Positions 12,979 to 14,046 of a stretch of 14,046 nucleotides of DNA are shown here, piece by piece. Both the position numbers and the translations under genes were made by a program. The number at the start of each line of letters is the position of its first letter. The stretch's first letter is position 1. Source of the DNA: an uncultured Sulfitobacter sp. GTDB taxonomy: Bacteria > Pseudomonadota > Alphaproteobacteria > Rhodobacterales > Rhodobacteraceae. The stretch lies in NCBI GenBank assembly GCA_937923365.1, contig CALAIJ010000033.1, forward strand, positions 1 through 14,046. Reading direction: 5' to 3'. The notes below the pieces were generated by a model. That model did no database searches and was not told the origin of the DNA. It was given only the letters and a program-made list of their open reading frames with translations.

Positions 12979-14046
12979 CTAGTCCTGAGGGATCACGCGC
13001 AGGCCCAGTTCCATCAGTTGGTCGCTGGTGGGGTCCGAGGGCGCATTCATCATCAGGTCTTCGGCGCGCTGGTTCATCGGGAACAGGATCACTTCGCGGA
13101 TGTTCGCCTCGTCCGCCAGCAACATGACGATGCGGTCGATGCCTGCCGCACAGCCCCCGTGGGGCGGCGCGCCGTATTGGAACGCGTTAACCATGCCGCC
13201 AAAACGCTTGCGCACTTCTTCCTCGCCGTACCCCGCGATCTCGAAGGCCTTGAACATGATCTCGGGCTTGTGGTTTCGGATGGCACCGGACACCAGTTCA
13301 TAGCCGTTACACGCCAGATCGTATTGGTAGCCCAGCACCTTCAGCGGATCGCCTTGCAGCGCCTCCATCCCGCCTTGGGGCATGGAGAACGGGTTGTGCT
13401 CAAAGTCGATTTTGCCGGTTTCCTCGTCCTGCTCGTAGATCGGGAAATCCACGATCCACGCAAAGGCAAAGCGGTTCTTGTCCGTGAGGCCCAGTTCCTC
13501 ACCAATGACATTGCGCGCGCGGCCTGCGACGCCTTCGAATGCCTTGGGCTTGCCGCCAAGGAAGAACGCGGCATCGCCGACGTTCAGGCCCAATTGCTGA
13601 CGAATGGCCTCTGTCCGCTCTGGCCCGATGTTCTTGGCCAAGGGGCCTGCCGCTTCCATGCCACCTTCGACTTCACCGGACTTCAGCTTGGCCTGGGCTT
13701 CTTTGACGGTGATGCCCAGCTCTTGGGCAACTGCATCGGCTGTCTTTTCGCGCCAGAAGATGTAGCCCATGCCGGGCAGACCTTCCTTTTGCGCGAAGGC
13801 GTTCATGCGGTCACAGAACTTGCGGCTGCCGCCTGTGGGCGCGGGGATAGCACGGATTTGGGTGCCGTCTTGTTCCAGCAGCTTGGCAAAGATGGCAAAG
13901 CCGGAGCCTGCGAAATGTTCGGACACCACCTGCATCTTGATCGGGTTACGCAGGTCGGGTTTGTCACTGCCATACCAAAGGGCTGCGTCCTTGTAGGAAA
14001 TCTGGGTCCAGTCGCGGTCGACGTTACGGCCCCCGCCGAATTCCTC
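12979..14046 (-). CDS. aspS: Aspartate--tRNA ligase (AspRS), C-terminal part
   Basis: This is the last 355 residues of a class IIb aminoacyl-tRNA synthetase; the rest (about 235 residues, judging by the usual ~590) lies beyond the right edge. The visible part begins [20 protein letters not shown] and continues [14 protein letters not shown], and reads in one frame to the TAG at 12979. It includes the bacterial GAD insertion ([16 protein letters not shown] through [17 protein letters not shown]), [26 protein letters not shown], and the ATP-binding motif 3 [11 protein letters not shown]. The ATGs at 13935 and below are internal. The wording EHNPFSMP and the domain layout are typical of alphaproteobacterial AspRS. 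Many of these also charge tRNA-Asn, but the anticodon-binding domain that would help decide is outside the window. A 94-bp gap follows before the DUF1800 start; I see no strong terminator in it. Confidence 0.97.
   Translation of the reverse strand, partial: EEFGGGRNVDRDWTQISYKDAALWYGSDKPDLRNPIKMQVVSEHFAGSGFAIFAKLLEQDGTQIRAIPAPTGGSRKFCDRMNAFAQKEGLPGMGYIFWREKTADAVAQELGITVKEAQAKLKSGEVEGGMEAAGPLAKNIGPERTEAIRQQLGLNVGDAAFFLGGKPKAFEGVAGRARNVIGEELGLTDKNRFAFAWIVDFPIYEQDEETGKIDFEHNPFSMPQGGMEALQGDPLKVLGYQYDLACNGYELVSGAIRNHKPEIMFKAFEIAGYGEEEVRKRFGGMVNAFQYGAPPHGGCAAGIDRIVMLLADEANIREVILFPMNQRAEDLMMNAPSDPTSDQLMELGLRVIPQD

Overview
The window looks like a chromosomal segment from a marine-type alphaproteobacterium of the Rhodobacteraceae (Roseobacter group). 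The evidence is the high GC content, the gene set (an ethylmalonyl/methylmalonyl-CoA epimerase followed by a DUF1467 membrane protein, murJ near trpS, an EI24/CysZ-like protein, a DUF1800/DUF1501 pair) and an AspRS of alphaproteobacterial type. I see no rRNA, tRNA, CRISPR array, phage module or insertion sequence. Base composition and codon use appear uniform, so most of this is ordinary core or family-level genome. No stretch over 300 bases lacks a gene.

Layout. Positions 1-1055 (minus strand, cut by the window edge) encode a single-pass membrane protein of unknown function. Next comes a small secreted protein with a CxxC pair (1164-1679, minus). murJ, the lipid II flippase, runs forward at 1821-3362 and converges on a rhomboid-fold membrane protein (3413-4111, minus). 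That protein has lost the catalytic Ser, the catalytic His and the oxyanion Asn, so it is very probably a pseudoprotease. trpS (4186-5205) follows. The gap behind trpS holds three copies of a 23-nt hairpin element with a GTAAG foot, arranged like REP/BIME repeats, with base-pair-preserving differences between copies.

Positions 5355-7731 hold a tightly coupled operon: a class II histone-deacetylase-like amidohydrolase, a small YdjA-type nitroreductase (1-nt overlap) and an EI24-domain membrane protein (16-nt overlap). The last gene overlaps tail to tail with DUF1467 (7691-7984, minus), which starts directly after the stop codon of the epimerase gene (7985-8389, minus). The epimerase diverges from a receiver-domain protein (8520-9239, plus). 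The 130-bp gap between them contains a CtrA-box-like sequence.

The remainder holds a GNAT acetyltransferase (9249-9968, minus), a 61-residue single-TM protein resembling the hydrophobic segment of Rhodobacteraceae Flp-like pilins (10132-10317, plus), a Tat-exported DUF1501 protein with its DUF1800 partner (10320-12884, minus, one operon), and the C-terminal 60 percent or so of aspS (12979 to the window end, minus).

The genes do not form one pathway. The points most worth a second look are the REP-like hairpin cluster, the dead rhomboid, the Flp-like micro-protein and the HDAC/nitroreductase/EI24 operon.
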